A DNA stretch of 64,000 nt, taken from assembly GCF_000003815.2 (NCBI RefSeq), contig NC_049982.1, positions 5,423,105 to 5,487,104 of the forward strand, read 5' to 3'. Both the position numbers and the translations under genes were made by a program. This document shows, in pieces, positions 1 to 10,439 of the stretch; within the stretch, counting starts at the first letter, position 1; every line of letters starts with the position of its first letter. The notes under the pieces were generated by a model. It made no database searches, was not told the origin of the DNA, and saw only the letters and a program-made list of their open reading frames with translations. The DNA comes from Branchiostoma floridae. Taxonomy: Eukaryota > Chordata > Leptocardii > Amphioxiformes > Branchiostomatidae.

Positions 1-740
1 AATCATCTGCATTGTGACATAACTCTGTGATCAATGAAAATATCTATTGTCTGTCAACAGCTTAAAATCCCATGGATGTACAGAGTCTACTTGAACTACA
101 CCTCCCAAAATGTAATCCCCTAGCTTCTATCCTGATTTTTTTACTTATCCTGTTCAATCAAAAAGAAGAAAATAAGGAAATACAGATATAGCATAATCTA
201 TTTTGCAGTAATGTATCAGCACAAAATTGGTTTTACCCTCATTTTATGTTAATTGTGAAATTGAATGTCACTCAGCATGTTGGACCTGTCACAAAGGACG
301 TGTTGAATGTATTGCTCCAAGTCTAATGATGCTGCAAAATGATAGAACGTCCCTCAACTTACAACTTGCCAATGTGTAGTATTACCTTTTAACATAACAA
401 GAGAGGTTATGATATCTGTTTTTCCTTCAAGTTTCTTTTTTTGTGCTTTTCCTTGAAATTCATAATTTTTTTATATAGCCCTCCCATTCTATCCTTTTGC
501 CTTAAAATTTGCTGACAATGTTGAATAATCACCAATCTCTTCTTGATTGAAATGCAAGGCATACACCCCTTCAGACAATTTTCTCATGATTTTGTCTTTG
601 GCTTCTCCTGTTGCAGCAGAATGGCCTGGCCAAGCAGGTTAAAAATCTGATTTTTAACCTCTTTGGCCTGACTGACCAGTTGTGCTGTTCCTCAACCTCA
701 TGATCTAGAATAACTGGATCATTGTCACATTCAGTCTGCT
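1..740. other. AT-rich flank downstream of the first GTPase gene
   Basis: No coding exon, RNA gene or clear repeat is visible here. The stretch lies 3' of the minus-strand GTPase gene ending at 741 and probably includes its 3' untranslated region. Confidence 0.4.
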
Positions 741-2090
741 CTATATGAGAACTGCTGAATTAGCTCTGGTGTCACGATTTGTCATCTTCAGAACCAGTCT
801 GATTAGTTTCACCAGCTGCTTCCGTCTTAATGTCTCATCCTTTGTTATGTTATCAAAGAACACATACCTGTCATGACACATCTTTAAATCATCCCTAAAT
901 TTTAGAGGTGCATCTGTGATGTAATCTTCCTCAGACTCAGTTAACTGGTCTTTGCCTGTGATAACCATAATTACATGGTCAGAGAATTTGTCTCCAAGGA
1001 TGCGCTTTGTAATGCTTGCCATTTTTTCATCATCTGCCCCATACTTGCCTCTTTTTGATATCAAAAGAATTGCATCAAAATCTGCTGACCTTTCTTGAAA
1101 CCACTTTTCAACTGTTGTTTCAGACTCCTCACAAGACAAATCTATACCTGGTGTGTCAACTATATTCATTGTCAGGCTTCCCACTTTCCCTCTGAACTGT
1201 TCACAGGTGTCTGTTTTGGATACAGTAGTGTCTGAAACTGTGAAAGTATTAGTGCCAGCAATGCTGTTTCCTGTCCGACTCTTACCAACCCCTGTTTTGC
1301 CCACAAGCAGCAAGTGAATTTCATCTTTTTCCTTTTCACCAAGTTGTGGCATTTTACAGACTGAAGAGAGGTCAGCAAGAGTAAACCTTGAAGCCCCCAA
1401 TGTACTGGACAGTTTTGAAATTACATCAATCATAGTTCCTGTGACAGTCACTCTGTCTGGGCAGTACTTTGTAATGCTCTTCATGGAGTCAGGCAACGTG
1501 GTCAAAAACTCTGGAATGTCCTCCTCTTGAGCATGTGTGACCACGATGACAAGATGCTCGTACAGTCCATCACCAAACAGCCTGTGGAGGGACTGGAACA
1601 CTTGGACCTCCTTGTCTTCATTCCTCTCGGAGTTGTTGTAGTCCCAGACCAGACAGATGGCATCAAAACCCTCAGGAACCATCTTCACAGCTCGAACCAG
1701 CTCCTCAAACTCATACTCTGTCATCCCTAGTTTCCCTCCTTTGGATACTCCAGGTTCATCCTCTACTGCCGTCCTTTGGGTGATGCCAGGGGTGTCGACT
1801 ACTGTCACATCAATACTGACTCCATCAACCTCATGGCTGCTGCTGCCCAGGCTGGACTTCTCTGTTCCTCCTTTCCTGGTGACTTTGAAGGCCTCCTGTC
1901 CCAGGATGATGTTACCTGTGTGGCTCTTGCCATTGCCCTTACATCCCACAAGTAGTAGGTTCAACTTGATGTCCGTAGGTACATTTAACTTATCTTGTGA
2001 AGGTTGGATGCTGACTATGTTGTCTTGCTTTAATGAGTTTGATGCTGGTTGACATGCAGCTTCTAATTCTTTAGTCTTTGTTTTGTTCAT
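741..2090 (-). CDS. AIG1/GIMAP-family GTPase with two tandem G domains (449 aa)
   Basis: Predicted GTP-binding protein of the AIG1/GIMAP family (septin/Toc34-related), which usually acts at membranes in immune-cell survival and pathogen response. The reading frame continues 12 bases upstream through a TTG, but the first ATG is at 2090. A good splice acceptor (pyrimidine tract then CCAG) lies just upstream at about 2104, so a 5' exon is likely. Domain 1 has the P-loop GCKGNGKS at about residues 49-56 and DTPG at about 99-102. Domain 2 has GKTGVGKS at about 264-271, DTPG at about 312-315, TGKD at about 378-381 and VFFDN at about 410-414. Domain 1 has no ordinary G4 motif; THAQEED stands in its place. 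It also carries an insertion of about 17 residues after DTPG that the two paralogues in this window lack. The protein ends soon after domain 2, without the C-terminal tail seen in them. Confidence 0.85.
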   Translation of the reverse strand: MNKTKTKELEAACQPASNSLKQDNIVSIQPSQDKLNVPTDIKLNLLLVGCKGNGKSHTGNIILGQEAFKVTRKGGTEKSSLGSSSHEVDGVSIDVTVVDTPGITQRTAVEDEPGVSKGGKLGMTEYEFEELVRAVKMVPEGFDAICLVWDYNNSERNEDKEVQVFQSLHRLFGDGLYEHLVIVVTHAQEEDIPEFLTTLPDSMKSITKYCPDRVTVTGTMIDVISKLSSTLGASRFTLADLSSVCKMPQLGEKEKDEIHLLLVGKTGVGKSRTGNSIAGTNTFTVSDTTVSKTDTCEQFRGKVGSLTMNIVDTPGIDLSCEESETTVEKWFQERSADFDAILLISKRGKYGADDEKMASITKRILGDKFSDHVIMVITGKDQLTESEEDYITDAPLKFRDDLKMCHDRYVFFDNITKDETLRRKQLVKLIRLVLKMTNRDTRANSAVLI

Positions 2091-2347
2091 GTTTAAGAAC
2101 AATCTGGTTGTTTGGAGGAAAGAAATAAGTTCTTGATATTTTATTGAAGATTAATTTAAGAACCTCTTTCTGTATGGTGTCGGCCTCAGCTCTGTAATGT
2201 GTACAAGAACAGGCTGCCACTTTCTTGAATCTGGAAGCATAAAGAAAATGATGAAAACAAAGTTTGTAATGGACTGCTCAGAGACTGTTGAGTAGTTTTA
2301 CATGTAAATGGACCAGGTCTGTGAATTTAAGTCCCCAGAGAATGAAC

Positions 2348-2359
2348 AAAATCGGACTG
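2348..2359. repeat. Left target-site duplication of the Penelope-like element
   Basis: The 12-mer AAAATCGGACTG occurs here and again at 3941-3952, directly flanking the retroelement. Removing the element and one copy restores continuous flanking sequence. Confidence 0.75.
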
Positions 2360-2484
2360 CCGAAAATAGTTTCATCAGGTTGGTAGAATATAGGATAAGG
2401 GAGAAATTCTTTGTACACAACCAGTGGGTACTTACATAGCTTACGTTTCACCATATTAAGAATTCGAAACATCTGGCAGAAGAA

Positions 2485-3852
2485 ATGTCCACTGTATTGA
2501 TTGAACAGGATGATGTATTCATGTCACATGACGTTGTGTCCCTCTTTACGAACACTCCCATCCCAGAGACTCTCAACATCATACAGAAAAGACTAGAAGA
2601 GGATAGGGATCTGAAGAGTCGGACGAACTTAGAGGTAGATGACATCATTGAGCTGCTTTCCTTCATCGTCACGACCACGTACTTCTCCTTCAGGGGTAAC
2701 ATCTACCAGCAGAAATTTGGGACAGCAATGGGGAGCCCGGTATCCCCGGTACTGGCAAACTTGTTTATGGAGTGGCTAGAACAAGAAGCCATTGCCACAG
2801 CACCCATCACATGCAAGCCCAAGTTATGGAAAAGGTATGTTGATGACGTGGCAGAGGTGGTGAGGAGAGGAGCCCAGCAAGAGCTCACAGACCACCTTAA
2901 CAGCATCGACCCCACCGGCAACATACAGTTTACGTATGAAGAGGAGAAGGAAGGCACACTACCTTTCCTCGACACCCTTCTAGTGCGTAAGGAGGATGGT
3001 ACAGTGAAACTTTTGGTGTACAGGAAGAGCACGCACACGGACCAATACCTAAACTTCCAGTCCCACCACCCTCTGCACCAAAAGTTAGGAGTTATCCGTA
3101 CCTTGTTGGACCGATGCAACACCGTCACCACTGAAGACCAGGACAAAGAACAGGAAACACAACATGTCAAGAGAGCCCTCACACGCTGTGGCTACCCTCA
3201 ATGGGCCTTCAACAAAGTGGAACAACAGAAGAAGAGACCGAAACAGAAAGAACTGAGCACTAAACAACAGGAAAAGTCGAAAGGTATGGTGATCATCCCT
3301 TACGTCAAAGGAGTCACGGAACCTTTGGAAAGGGTATTTCGGAAACACGGGATAGTCACTGCAGTCAAACCCAAAACAACACTGAGAAGTCTGTTAGTGC
3401 ATCCTAAGGACAAACAGGAGGACTTAGCCAAAACAGACTGTGTGTACAGAATCCCGTGCCAGAGCTGTGATCAGGTGTATATTGGTGAAACAGGAAGGAC
3501 TTTTGGGACGAGGTTAGAAGAACACAAGAAAGAAGCCAACAACATAGATGCCACAAGATACACAAGATCACAGAAAAGACTTGCGCTCAAAGAAGAAAAG
3601 AAGTCGGCAGTTACAGACCATATCGCCAGGAACAATTGCGTAATTGACTGGGAGGGGGCGAAGGTCATAGACAGGGAAGACAATAGGCGGGCACGGTGGA
3701 TTAAGGAGGCCATCTGGATAAGAAAGTCAACCCCAGTGATGAACCGGGACGAAGGGGGATACAAACTAAGCCACGTTTGGGATTGTTTTCTCACCGCAAA
3801 AGCGCCACCTACATCGGCTACATATAGCGGTGAGAAGCAGAACTCCAGTTAG
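2485..3852 (+). CDS. Penelope-like reverse transcriptase with GIY-YIG endonuclease (N-terminally truncated)
   Basis: The 455-codon frame runs without a stop. The reverse transcriptase has motif A (SHDVVSLFTN, residues about 14-23), the GTAMGSPVSP segment (about 79-88) and the catalytic YVDD (118-121). A GIY-YIG-type endonuclease follows from about residue 318 (VYRIPCQSC, then VYIGETGR and FGTRLEEH), including the Cys pair typical of Penelope elements. The frame is open upstream of the ATG for about ten more codons, up to the junction with the inverted terminal fragment, so this Met is probably internal to the original protein. Catalytic motifs look intact although the N-terminus is gone. Confidence 0.85.
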   Translation: MSTVLIEQDDVFMSHDVVSLFTNTPIPETLNIIQKRLEEDRDLKSRTNLEVDDIIELLSFIVTTTYFSFRGNIYQQKFGTAMGSPVSPVLANLFMEWLEQEAIATAPITCKPKLWKRYVDDVAEVVRRGAQQELTDHLNSIDPTGNIQFTYEEEKEGTLPFLDTLLVRKEDGTVKLLVYRKSTHTDQYLNFQSHHPLHQKLGVIRTLLDRCNTVTTEDQDKEQETQHVKRALTRCGYPQWAFNKVEQQKKRPKQKELSTKQQEKSKGMVIIPYVKGVTEPLERVFRKHGIVTAVKPKTTLRSLLVHPKDKQEDLAKTDCVYRIPCQSCDQVYIGETGRTFGTRLEEHKKEANNIDATRYTRSQKRLALKEEKKSAVTDHIARNNCVIDWEGAKVIDREDNRRARWIKEAIWIRKSTPVMNRDEGGYKLSHVWDCFLTAKAPPTSATYSGEKQNSS

Positions 3853-3853
3853 A

Positions 3854-3894
3854 AGCTCTGACGAAGGTGTCTGAGAGACATCGAAACGTAAGCT
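3854..3894 (+). ncRNA. Hammerhead-ribozyme-like motif in the Penelope element 3' end
   Basis: The order fits a type I hammerhead. Stem I is AGCT (3854-3857) pairing with AGCT (3891-3894). The core CTGACGA follows at 3858-3864. A 7-bp stem II with a 3-base loop (GGTGTCT-GAG-AGACATC, one G-U pair) occupies 3866-3882, after one extra A. Then come GAAA and a minimal stem III (ACGT), with predicted cleavage after A3890. Penelope-like elements are known to carry hammerheads with very short stem III that act as dimers. The extra A before stem II is unusual. Confidence 0.6.
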
Positions 3895-3940
3895 ATGTAA
3901 GTACCCACTGGTTGTGTACAAAGAATTTCTCCCTTATCCT

Positions 3941-3952
3941 AAAATCGGACTG
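3941..3952. repeat. Right target-site duplication of the Penelope-like element
   Basis: Second copy of the 12-mer found at 2348-2359, directly after the element's 3' end. Confidence 0.75.
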
Positions 3953-4363
3953 TTTTGACAAGTTTCCTTTTTTTTATGATTCTGCCAAAGACATATTAAG
4001 AACACCCTACAAATGTACCATGATTTTAATAATTGTATGATAATCCGTTTCCAAGAGGTCTTTTGTTTTTGAGTGGATTGGCTTAGTTTCTTTGTGAACA
4101 ACATGACTCAAAAAGCTATGGATGGATTGTTATTGATATTTGGAACCCAGTATATTTGCCTCTATGCATATTAAACTGAAAAAAAACATTTGGCCTTTTT
4201 TTTATACTACAGCAGAACATTGGGATTAGTTTTAGCACTTTTACCATTTCTTTAAGGGATTTATGACTATTTGTGAAAATGTTGTTTCTGAATCAATATA
4301 ATTTTCCAAGCAGATCTTACTGATGGCAAAACAGTACTCATTGCTTGGAATCATAGTTTTATA

Positions 4364-5062
4364 TAGAGTCCATTCCAAGACACCATGCGGATGTTTGTTG
4401 CCATTGTTTAGAAAAGATTTTAATGTTTTGTAATTATATGTCTAGGACATTTGATACTTCAGAAATATTTTTAACACTGTTTCAACTTTATAAATATTTC
4501 CCTGGTCCTGTAAAACTTTGGAAATATTCATGGTGTGGAATTGGATACTTCTAATGGTTTCTAAATAATGATAACAGCATTCTACCATTATTTACCATTT
4601 TCTACCATTTTTTGTAAATGGTTTGGTGGGCTGGGAAGATAGCAATTCACACATCCTTGCAAAGTCTGGTTGGGTGCCATGCAACAATGGCCCACCACAG
4701 AGGATCCACCAGTGCCCAGCAGTGAAATCTAAAAATATACAGATGCAACAATAGGGCATACTTTTATGGGGGCAATTAACTAATTTTACCATTTGGTAAG
4801 GTTTACCATTTTTTGTAAATATTTGTAAATGTGAAATAATCACAGAGAGGTTTCACAATTATTCTAAATAAAGATATTTTTGTACAGTTTCTTTCAAAAT
4901 GTTTCTAAAATATTCAAAGAATTCAAATAAATGAGTATTTTCTTAGTCAAGTTTTTGAAAATAATTTAATTATTGTGGCTCAGATATTCTTTTATTCAAA
5001 ATAATTCAGACTAATTGTAAATATGGCCTAAAAACCCTCATGGTGTCTTGGAATGGACTCTA
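4364..5062. mobile_element. Inverted-repeat element (24-bp termini), about 0.7 kb
   Basis: The left end TAGAGTCCATTCCAAGACAC (continuing CATG) is matched in reverse complement at 5039-5062. The interior is AT-rich, with no coding frame. It is probably a non-autonomous DNA transposon; no target duplication is clear enough to name the superfamily. It directly abuts the next foldback element. Confidence 0.6.
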
Positions 5063-5682
5063 ACACCCTCCGATTTAATTTGGGAATTCCATTATTATTT
5101 GGGAGTAACCTTCAAACAAACCTTCCAGATATCAGCAACCGTACACCCAGATGGGCTGATATCGTAAGCTGTAAGTATAAGTGATGTAAGAAATACGTAG
5201 CAGCCAATAACGACCCCCAGGGGATTAATCTAAATTGGCATATTGATAACTGTACATAACTATGCATAATTATGCATAACTTTTGAGGGTTATGCATAAT
5301 TATGCAAAAGTTTCCAATGGTTATGCATAATTATGCATAAGGTTCCAAGAGTTATGCATAATTATCTATAAGGTTCCAAGGGTTATGCATAACTATGCTG
5401 TCAAAGGGTTATGCATAAGGGTTCTGATGACTATGCATAAATCTTGGAACGTTATGCATAATTATGCATAACCATTGGAAACTTATGCATAATTATGCAT
5501 AACCCTCAAAAGTTATATTATAGACAGTTATCAATATGCCAATTTAGATTAATCCCCAGGGGGTCGTTATTGGCTGCTACGTATTTCTTACATCATTTAT
5601 ACTTACAGCTTACGATATCAGCCCGTCTGGGTGTACGGTTGCTGATATCTGGAAGGTCACTCCCAAATAATCGGAGAGTGTT
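5063..5682. mobile_element. Foldback element with an internal ATGCATAATTATGCAT array
   Basis: Two long arms (about 5063-5260 and 5515-5682) are near-perfect reverse complements; each contains GCTGATATC and GCTGCTACGTATTTCTTAC or its complement. The centre, about 5255-5510, is an array of palindromic units built on TTATGCATAATTATGCATAA with short spacers such as GGTTCCAAG. The array is itself roughly symmetrical about 5400. There is no coding frame. It is probably a non-autonomous DNA transposon able to form a very large hairpin. Confidence 0.7.
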
Positions 5683-5689
5683 ATATGGA

Positions 5690-6330
5690 GAGTTGAAATA
5701 CAGTTACATTGAGGAAATAGTTGGGAATCAAATTTGGATGTAAGTTAATTCAAACTTAAAGTTTCTTCCTTGGTTAAATTGACATTTTGAGTTACCAGTT
5801 GCTGTATTTTCTCTAAAAAAATGATAAAAAAGGGGCAATTAAACTTTATGATGTCATCCATATGGTCCAAAAATCAATTCTTTCTTACCCAGCTATCATT
5901 ATTTGTTATGACTCCTTTCTTTCTTGATTCATCAATGAGGAAACAATGGAAGGTCAAAATGTCAATTTAGGCAGAGAGGAAACCTTAAGCATATTTTCTG
6001 CAGCTGTCAAACTGTGAGATTACCAGATACAGCATTATAACTATATGTACTGTAAGATTTACTTACTCCGATATCCTTTGTGTTATATCTGCTCTTGTCA
6101 AGTCAGATCTTTTAACAGCTAGAAGAGACTCAGTTCTCGCAAGCAAAGCAAGCCCCGTGTTCCTGTGTGCGTCATGGAAATACGAACCAGTTTATCTACT
6201 GGACAGGAGCAAACACTGCAGCAAGATATGAACTTTGAACTGAGGACTGGTCTATTCAAAATTGTATGGGGGAGGGAGGGTGATCTGAATTATTTTGGGC
6301 CCCTGTCTATTCTGATTTTGCAGGTAACAT
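5690..6330. other. Intergenic stretch, nothing recognised
   Basis: AT-rich sequence with no supported exon or repeat boundary. Confidence 0.3.
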
Positions 6331-6335
6331 ACATT

Positions 6336-6552
6336 CTCATAATTCCACCAGGACTGTCATTATGCCTCCACCTCAACAAAACGTTGTCATAGAGGCCTTC
6401 TCAAGATTGTCTTCAACACCTAAATATCTCAATTGTTTTACATTTAAGATATTTAACATTCAGTGTTCAAGAGAATCTTGGGAAGACCTCTATACTTAAA
6501 AAACGTTTTTTGAGGTGGCGGTACAATGACACCTGGTGGAATTATGATAGTC
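6336..6552. mobile_element. Short foldback element
   Basis: The left arm reads ATAATTCCACCAGG...CCTCCACCTCAA...AACGTT, then AGAGG. The right arm repeats this in reverse complement with a few differences (GACCTCTAT...AACGTTTTTTGAGGTGG...CCTGGTGGAATTAT). The length of about 215 bp and lack of coding frame suggest a MITE. Confidence 0.5.
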
Positions 6553-6620
6553 GATGTTATATACTCAATGCAACCTCCTTGATCAATGCATGACTGCCTT
6601 CAAGTTGTCAATTTTATTGT

Positions 6621-7520
6621 CAGTAGAAGCCAATTAATTGCACATCGGATAAACGCACACTTCGGTCAATTACACAGAATGCCCAAAACCCAAGCTCGAC
6701 CCTATTCACTTCAATACATTGTTATTGACTTCGCCTATCTGCACGACAATAAGTCACCAATGTCGGATAACTGCTCGAAAATTTGTCAAACTCCGTCAAC
6801 AAATTGACCTGAAAATACACTTACAAATAAGTCAATAGGTGCAATACCGACAACATGCCAAAAATTGTTATTAGGAGAAAAAAAAAGCGATATTGTGGTA
6901 GGTCGTGGGTGGGTCACGGGTGTGGCAGCACCATAAAGAGTCACCTGCCCGCTAAAGGCTGTCAAATCCGGCATTACGATTTGGCAGACAACTTGCTGTG
7001 ACATAATAAATAGAATCATTCTCTTACTACTAGGTGTCCATTGTTGATAGTAATCACTGTGATTGCATTTAAGGTCGCGGGGAAATATTTTTGTGTTAAA
7101 GGAGCAAATACAGTGATTTTTATTAAAGTTTTTGGCAGCCAGTTGGAAACCACACAGCAACTCGAATCCTACAGACAGACATAGCAGTCACTTTTGCCGA
7201 TGCAGTGCTTTCGTGATCATCAACTGTCAGTGTCACAGATCTGACCGTATCTACCCACTGGATAGTATTACGTAACAGTACAGCACATGTGCAGGGTACT
7301 TTATTACCATTATATTGAGTGTTGGCAGTCAAACCTGTCCAAGCATTTAGACAGGACACAGCTCTGGACTGACCCACAACCATTGATGTGTCACAGTACA
7401 CAGTATGCAGTAACGTATACATTATACGTTCAAACTGGGTAGCTTTGCATTAATGCACACACCGGATAATTGTACGAAATACGCTGCCTAATTGGGTGTG
7501 CAATTAAACAGCTTCTACAG
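6621..7520. mobile_element. Possible pogo/Tigger-like non-autonomous element
   Basis: The left end CAGTAGAAGCCAATTAATTG and the reverse complement of the right end (CTGTAGAAGCTGTTTAATTG) match in most positions. Both sides carry CGGATAA-type motifs close to the ends, a habit of Tigger-like elements. No transposase frame is visible in the 900 bp. A TA follows the right end, but the left TA is not preserved. Confidence 0.4.
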
Positions 7521-7850
7521 TAGTACTTTTTTGTATAAATTTGCCCCACACCCATACCATGTATTTAGTATTCATCCATGTAGCCATTAGTCTGAAAAAT
7601 AATTTGTCATTAATACATTTAGTACATTGCCACAGCGACTGTAGAACTGATACTGTATTGTCTAACAGATTTTTATAAAAAGGTTTAGCATACTGAAGTA
7701 GGCTATACCAATTTGGCTTCCAATTCTAGGCAGCAGGGAAAAGGCAGCAGTTTTCTTATCAATATGAGTCTTGAGGTCTGGGTTAGGCCAAGGAAATTAA
7801 CATATTGATTATGTTTTCAATTACAGCCCTTTAAACACTGTGGCAGTCAG

Positions 7851-8010
7851 ACTCTCCAAGCAGAGGTTGGTGGGGGGAAATCATCACCCTTTCCTTATAT
7901 GCCATATTTTTTTACCAGCTTCCCCTGAACAACTTGGTGGGGAGGTTGGGCCAAAATTATGGCCCTGGAAAAGGTCATTATTTTCCCCACCAACCTCTGC
8001 TTGGAGAGTA
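7851..8010. mobile_element. MITE copy 1 of the ACTCTCCAAGCAG family
   Basis: Starts ACTCTCCAAGCAGAGGTTGG and ends with its reverse complement. The interior is pyrimidine-rich and non-coding. At least five other full or partial members occur in the window (18369, 32888, 34423, 40035, 54928). Confidence 0.75.
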
Positions 8011-8142
8011 CATTAAGTATAGGGGATCTCTCTTTTTTTTTTTAGATTTTGGCCAAGATGTCATTCAACAGAATTTAGTGATTGATTACGACAGTGCATT
8101 GTATTTTGAACATCATATTCAGATGAACATAGTCTTACACAA

Positions 8143-8687
8143 AACATCGAGCAGATTAAAATTGGACTGAGCAGAGCACTTTGGACTAATGCTTGTAGCT
8201 TTTCACAGACTACACCAGTCCTATATATCAGATATTTTGTGAAAATGTATATTGAAAGGTAATTAATATGTAGAATGCAATTAGATGTCTCCAGGAACAA
8301 AGTCAATTCTGCAGAATTCTGGAGAATTCTGGGAACCTGAGCCAGAATTCTGGAGAATTCTGGGAACCTGAGCCAGAATTCTGGAGAATTCTGGAACCTG
8401 AGCCAGNNNNNNNNNNNNNNNNNNNNNNNNNNNNNNNNNNNNNNNNNNNNNNNNNNNNNNNNNNNNNNNNNNNNNNNNNNNNNNNNNNNNNNNNNNNNNN
8501 NNNNNNCAGGTTCCCAGAGTTCTGCAGAATTGACTTTGTTCCTGGAGACATCTAATTGCATTCTACATATTAATTACCTTTCAATATACATTTTCACAAA
8601 ATATCTGATATAAGGTGTAGTCTGTGAAAAGCTACAAGCATTAGTCCAAAGTGCTCTGCTCAGTCCAATTTTAATCTGCTCGATGTT
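8143..8687. repeat. Large inverted repeat flanking an assembly gap
   Basis: The left arm (8143 to about 8300) and right arm (about 8520-8687) are reverse complements over about 150 bp with one small indel. Inside the left arm is a tandem array of about 31-bp units (CCAGAATTCTGGAGAATTCT plus GGGAACCTGAG) that runs into the gap. It could be a real foldback element with a satellite core or an artefact of gap closure. Confidence 0.65.
8407..8506. other. Assembly gap (100 N)
   Basis: Exactly 100 N, the usual placeholder for a gap of unknown size. Confidence 0.95.
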
Positions 8688-8992
8688 ACAAGCACAATTT
8701 TCTGTTTCAACAGAAATGGGAAGAACTACATGTTTAAAAAAAGATTATACATTATTTTCATCACCCAGATATCAGATCTAATATTGGCCGTTGCAAGTGT
8801 TAGCGGTTGACCAGGAAAGGCTAGGGTCAGTCTGCTAATCGGAAACACAATGGTTGGCTTCATAAACATAATGTTCTATTCATTATAAAGACATTAGCCA
8901 TGGATGGGTAACCTTGGGAGCATGAAAAGAAATTTCTGACGTCTGCAACAGACATTAGCTAATTCTCTGTTTAGGTTGGCACTGTTTGTTTG

Positions 8993-9150
8993 TAGTCCAG
9001 TGGGTAGTGGCCCTGCCTCTGGAACTAGAAGCCATGAGTTTGATTCCGGCTGTGTCGCTCACACGACAAGCACGGTAACAAAAAAAGGGCTGCAGTCCTT
9101 AGATGGGGTGTTAAGCTGTTGTCCACTGTTCATAATGTGTATCTGAATCT
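8993..9150 (+). repeat. tRNA-derived SINE head
   Basis: The sequence has a pol III A-box-like segment (GTGGGTAGTGGCC) followed about 40 bases later by a B-box-like segment (GAGTTTGATTCCGG), the arrangement of a tRNA-derived SINE. It ends in a short GTATCTGAATCTGTATC tail next to the LINE 3' end. Confidence 0.5.
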
Positions 9151-9565
9151 GTATCTATATAGCCGGTATAACCGCCATTCGGCGTAACACACCAGCTTCG
9201 CAGGCACGCGGTGTGGCAGCAGCTGGTTATGTTACACTGAACAACCCGCCACACCTAACTTTTGCACATCTATCTGCAAGCGTTCTTTAAAACTATCCAG
9301 AGAAGATGCCCCTACTGTGCTTAGTGATAACAAATTCCAATCTACGATAGTTCTGGGAAAATACGAATTTTTGAACACATCAATCCTAGGTTGGAAACTC
9401 TGGTACTTGAAGTCATGGCCCGCCGGGCGGCTGTTTCTTGTTCTTTTTTGAGCTGGTATTAGATACTTATCAGTCGGTACGTCCACCAGCTTATTGGTCA
9501 TTTTGTACATCATGCAAAGTCTGGACATTTTCCTTCTGTCTTCAAGTGATGTCCACTGTAACATG
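9150..9565 (-). mobile_element. CR1/L2-type LINE 3' fragment (C-terminus and 3' UTR)
   Basis: On the minus strand 9565-9232 encodes the C-terminal part of a non-LTR reverse transcriptase (LQWTSLEDRRKMSRL..MYKM, later FKNSYFPRTIVDWN and SLDSFKERL), ending in a stop. 9231-9150 is the 3' UTR, ending in a GATACAGATTCAGATAC tail. It is truncated. The upstream part of the same domain continues at 10440-10680 beyond an inserted element. Confidence 0.7.
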
Positions 9566-10439
9566 CATTGGCATAATACCGGTCATAAGCCTTATACCGG
9601 TCGATTAAAAATAGTGGAACTTAAAGAGATCTACACATGCAACAATAGTTATTTCTGAGGTATGCACACTTCAGACATCTAGGTGTCCAATACATAATTT
9701 ACAAAGCATCGATAACAATGCATTTGAAGACAACAAGGCCAAAAGTTTTCAGGTCATTTTCGGGGCAGGCGATCTCGTCGTGGGACAAACACACTGTCAC
9801 GTTCATCGCCAGATTTGTAGATAATAATCACATGTGCTCACGGCACAAGACGAGCATGATTCAACAGCAATCTTGAATTTCTTTTGGTGACCTACAACTC
9901 ATGTAAAAGTGTGAGGAACCGTTGCATAATAGCCCGGATCTACGGCTGAATGGGTCAAATTGAACGTACGCCGCCATTTTCCCGCCATTTTTAATGCTAC
10001 GGCCAGCAGTAAAGTTTTACGTCATAGCGGTTGTGACGGACCAAAATTAAATGAAAATTCTTGTCAGTATGCGCCCATTTTCTCATGACTTTTTGTATGC
10101 TAATGCAGATTTTTGTTTTGTGCAACTACTAACAGGAAAGAAAGGAACAACAGAGGATGAATAAAGGTACATAGCGGCAGTTAATTGTGCCGTGTTTCGT
10201 TCGACCGGTATAGTGCACCCCTTCCAACCACGCGCCCGTTCTCCGTGCAATTCCGCAGTGTGTTCCAATTACGATATTATGTTTTTAGCAGGACCAGAGA
10301 GACAAAATAATTTACTTAGAAGAAGTGGCAAAGGTAAGCTGTAACAGCAACATGTAACTGGAGAAAATGATGCGTTGATCATTTGCCAAATTAGCATTGC
10401 TTGAGAAATTGCAGTAAACCGACTGGTATTATGCCAATG
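9566..10439. mobile_element. DNA transposon inserted into the LINE
   Basis: The ends are a perfect 15-bp inverted repeat: CATTGGCATAATACC at 9566-9580 and its complement at 10425-10439. A second internal pair (TTATACCGGTCGA near 9591, TCGACCGGTATA near 10200) also faces inward. The element interrupts the LINE reverse transcriptase between codons for KTDL and LQWTS, so it is younger than the LINE. I see no transposase frame. Confidence 0.6.

Larger units (their letters stand above)
2360..3940 (+). mobile_element. Penelope-like retroelement, 5'-truncated, with an inverted terminal fragment
   Basis: A complete insertion unit bounded by a 12-bp target-site duplication. The left end (2392-2449) is an inverted copy of the right end (about 3882-3940), as is common for Penelope-like elements whose pseudo-LTRs are rearranged at integration. 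The body encodes the reverse transcriptase and GIY-YIG endonuclease described separately, and the 3' end carries a hammerhead-like fold. The N-terminal part of the reverse transcriptase is missing, so the copy is probably not autonomous. It sits about 260 bp upstream of the start codon of the minus-strand GTPase gene, where it could affect a promoter or 5' exon. Confidence 0.8.

Noticed and set aside
2091-2102. Extension of the first GTPase reading frame to 2102
   Set aside because: The extra first codon is TTG, not ATG, and a splice acceptor ends at about 2104; the first ATG is at 2090.
5255-5510. Regular repeats with spacers, CRISPR-like at first sight
   Set aside because: Units are palindromic AT-rich sequences with very short related spacers inside a eukaryotic foldback element.
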